Part shown: piece after piece, positions 6,736-6,982 of the stretch | How the letters are laid out: each line of letters begins with the position of its first letter | Numbering within the stretch: the stretch's first letter is position 1 | Assembly: GCA_035477595.1 (NCBI GenBank) | Contig: DATIKM010000017.1 | Span: 1 to 6,982, forward strand | Direction of reading: 5' to 3' | DNA length: 6,982 nucleotides | Source of the DNA: DATIKM01 sp035477595 | GTDB lineage: Bacteria > Armatimonadota > Chthonomonadetes > Chthonomonadales > CAJBBX01 | Translations under genes and position numbers: made by a program | The notes under the pieces: model-generated | The model's database searches: none | What the model saw: only the letters and a program-made list of their open reading frames with translations | What the model was told of the DNA's origin: nothing

Positions 6736-6982
6736 GCGGCATGCTCCACGGAGCGCCCATACGAGGGCGCCCAACTCCATTGTCGGCGGCAGACGGCCCG
6801 GACGGGAGGGGGGGCGCCGCCAGACCAGGCGGCACCGGCCGCCACGAAGGGGTAAAGACAGCACGGGCGCAACATGCCCTCCGGTATGCGTGGCGGTGTA
6901 GCAGGTGGCCTGGAGCTTGTGGGATGTGGCCGCGTGCTCCAGCCTACCACCCACATCGCCCGGTGGCTGAAGCCGCGAAGGA
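6736..6982. other. Non-coding, highly structured right end
   Basis: No gene is supported here. Open frames on both strands overlap one another and are arginine-, proline- and alanine-rich without family features. I found no clear -35/-10 pair for the small minus-strand gene. The stretch contains a run of seven G (6808-6814), a hairpin GCCGCC/GGCGGC (6816-6821, 6828-6833) and interleaved inverted repeats at 6904-6957. The window ends in GCGAAGGA, which could be a ribosome site for a plus-strand gene starting just outside. Confidence 0.4.
6904..6957. repeat. Interleaved inverted repeats (pseudoknot-like order)
   Basis: CTGGAGC (6910-6916) pairs with GCTCCAG (6936-6942), and GATGTGG (6923-6929), which lies in its loop, pairs with CCACATC (6951-6957) downstream. 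The order A-B-A'-B' is that of an H-type pseudoknot with two 7-bp helices. Alternatively the first helix extends outward with GGTGG (6904-6908) and CCACC (6947-6951), using one base of B'. Either strand could carry the structured RNA. It could also be a double operator. Confidence 0.4.

Noticed and set aside
6804..6814. GGGAGGGGGGG tract as a G-quadruplex or slippage site
   Set aside because: Only one such tract is seen, not the four spaced G-runs of a quadruplex, and no frame interrupted here would be restored by slippage.
6425..6954. Other long open frames on both strands over the small right-hand gene (for example plus 6365-6901, minus 6425-6835)
   Set aside because: They overlap the 6430-6735 frame, are dominated by Arg, Pro, Gly and Ala, and lack a well-placed ribosome site.

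Overview
The window is a GC-rich bacterial chromosomal segment (roughly two thirds G+C by eye), densely coding, with strong G/C preference at third codon positions. The tRNA-Leu and sigma70-like promoters confirm a bacterium. The gene mix (an orphan MalK/UgpC-type sugar ABC ATPase, a full-length YyaL/DUF255 protein, a zinc-less medium-chain dehydrogenase, a bacteriohemerythrin) fits a heterotrophic high-GC lineage such as Armatimonadota, Chloroflexota or a relative. That placement is a guess; nothing here fixes the phylum.

Layout. Positions 3-134 are the tail of an unidentified plus-strand gene, followed 17 nt later by a CoA-binding (YccU-type) protein at 152-577. A perfect 15-bp hairpin (584-615) separates it from a convergent tRNA-Leu(CAA) on the minus strand (620-702), which has its own near-consensus promoter (715-744). 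Next on the minus strand is a bacteriohemerythrin (755-1162) with all seven di-iron ligands and a TTG start set by a strong Shine-Dalgarno. A 223-nt divergent spacer with three inverted repeats leads to three plus-strand genes: the ABC ATPase (1386-2534), the thioredoxin/(alpha/alpha)6 DUF255 protein (2650-4785), and an MDR dehydrogenase (4955-6007) with its own visible promoter and a 5'-UTR hairpin. From 6008 to 6429 no gene is convincing, but several inverted repeats occur, including two mutually exclusive hairpins. A likely 101-aa hypothetical protein lies on the minus strand at 6430-6735. The last 247 nt hold strong, partly interleaved inverted repeats.

How the genes fit together. No single pathway links them. 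The ATPase has no permease or binding protein beside it, so it probably energises sugar importers encoded elsewhere. The dehydrogenase has its own promoter and need not be cotranscribed with the DUF255 gene. I see no mobile element, CRISPR array, toxin-antitoxin pair or defence island. The points most worth a second look are the zinc-less dehydrogenase, the insertion in the ATPase helical domain, the small minus-strand protein and the structured non-coding DNA at the right end.
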